In this document: positions 63,937 to 64,000 of the stretch, in pieces
How positions within the stretch are numbered: the first letter of the stretch is position 1
Layout: each line of letters starts with the position of its first letter
Source of the DNA: Pseudomonas sp. ACM7
Lineage (GTDB): Bacteria; Pseudomonadota; Gammaproteobacteria; Pseudomonadales; Pseudomonadaceae
Reading direction: 5' to 3'
Assembly: GCF_004136015.1 (NCBI RefSeq)
Contig: NZ_CP024866.1
Location: 5,948,244-6,012,243 of the forward strand
DNA length: 64,000 bases
The notes under the pieces: generated by a model
Seen by the model: only the letters and a program-made list of their open reading frames with translations
The model's database searches: none
What the model was told of the DNA's origin: nothing
Translations under genes and position numbers: made by a program

Positions 63937-63959
63937 ACGAAAAAAATGACAAGAATTTA
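63937..63959 (-). promoter_or_regulatory. Candidate PvdS-type (iron-starvation) promoter of pvdQ
   Basis: On the minus strand CCTAAAT and CGT are separated by 15 bases. PvdS-dependent promoters carry TAAAT-N16-CGT, so spacing is one short. It lies about 65-85 bp before the pvdQ GTG, which is a fitting place. Nothing else was recognised in 63874-64000. Confidence 0.4.
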
Positions 63960-64000
63960 GGCCCTGAAAGGCGCTTTTCACGGACATCTCACAGGCCACT

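Overview
The window reads as chromosome of a Pseudomonas of the fluorescens group. The support is gene content (fap amyloid operon, pvdQ acylase, DUF1652/DUF2790-type small proteins, zwf and short-form gnd, ybiT-type ABC-F, dpkA-like reductase) and many intergenic REP-like inverted pairs of types common in fluorescent pseudomonads. No rRNA, tRNA or CRISPR array was seen. The first kilobase is accessory DNA; most of the rest looks like ordinary core or group-shared genome.

Layout. 1-0.7 kb: right end of an IS66-type element joined to a 5'-truncated PoNi-type immunity gene. 0.7-5.4 kb: small Pseudomonas proteins, ecotin, and a short threonine dehydratase preceded on the minus strand by a candidate ribosome-mediated attenuator (leader ORF with Ile-Ile-Thr-Ala-Ile codons, terminator and competing antiterminator). 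5.5-9.3 kb: CorA-like channel and a divergent pair of a RimK-type ATP-grasp ligase (broken by one in-frame TAA) and a GNAT/C39-peptidase fusion. 9.4-24.4 kb: PQQ-type sugar dehydrogenase, Ku, LpxO, YbiT-type ABC-F, MFS, hydrolase, AzoR/LysR pair, UppP, chemoreceptor, and a pnuC-NR kinase salvage pair.

24.6-31.5 kb: complete fapABCDEF functional-amyloid operon. It has a candidate sigma-54 promoter (GG-N10-GC) before fapA, a strong terminator-like hairpin between fapC and fapD, and a divergently oriented sigma-54 activator after fapF. FapC carries two expanded 24-bp tandem-repeat linkers. 31.9-41.9 kb: delta-60 repeat protein, NhaB, the overlapping gnd-zwf-HAD operon, and a siderophore receptor disrupted by a one-base frameshift behind a Fur-box-like site. 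42-53 kb: ZapE-like ATPase, DinB, WYL regulator, a polyamine-binding protein/agmatinase/LysR set, NCS2 permease, and a nitrilase/LysR pair.

53-64 kb: DUF883 protein, a 247-bp palindromic element with a REP pair inside 38-bp imperfect terminal inverted repeats, a dpkA-like reductase, a 1601-residue toxin-like protein with an aspzincin (M35-like) metallopeptidase motif near its C-terminus, a FecR/FpvR-like anti-sigma protein and pvdQ (pyoverdine maturation acylase).

All calls come from reading the sequence and family knowledge; no database search was run. Gene starts were picked from ribosome-binding sites and expected N-termini.
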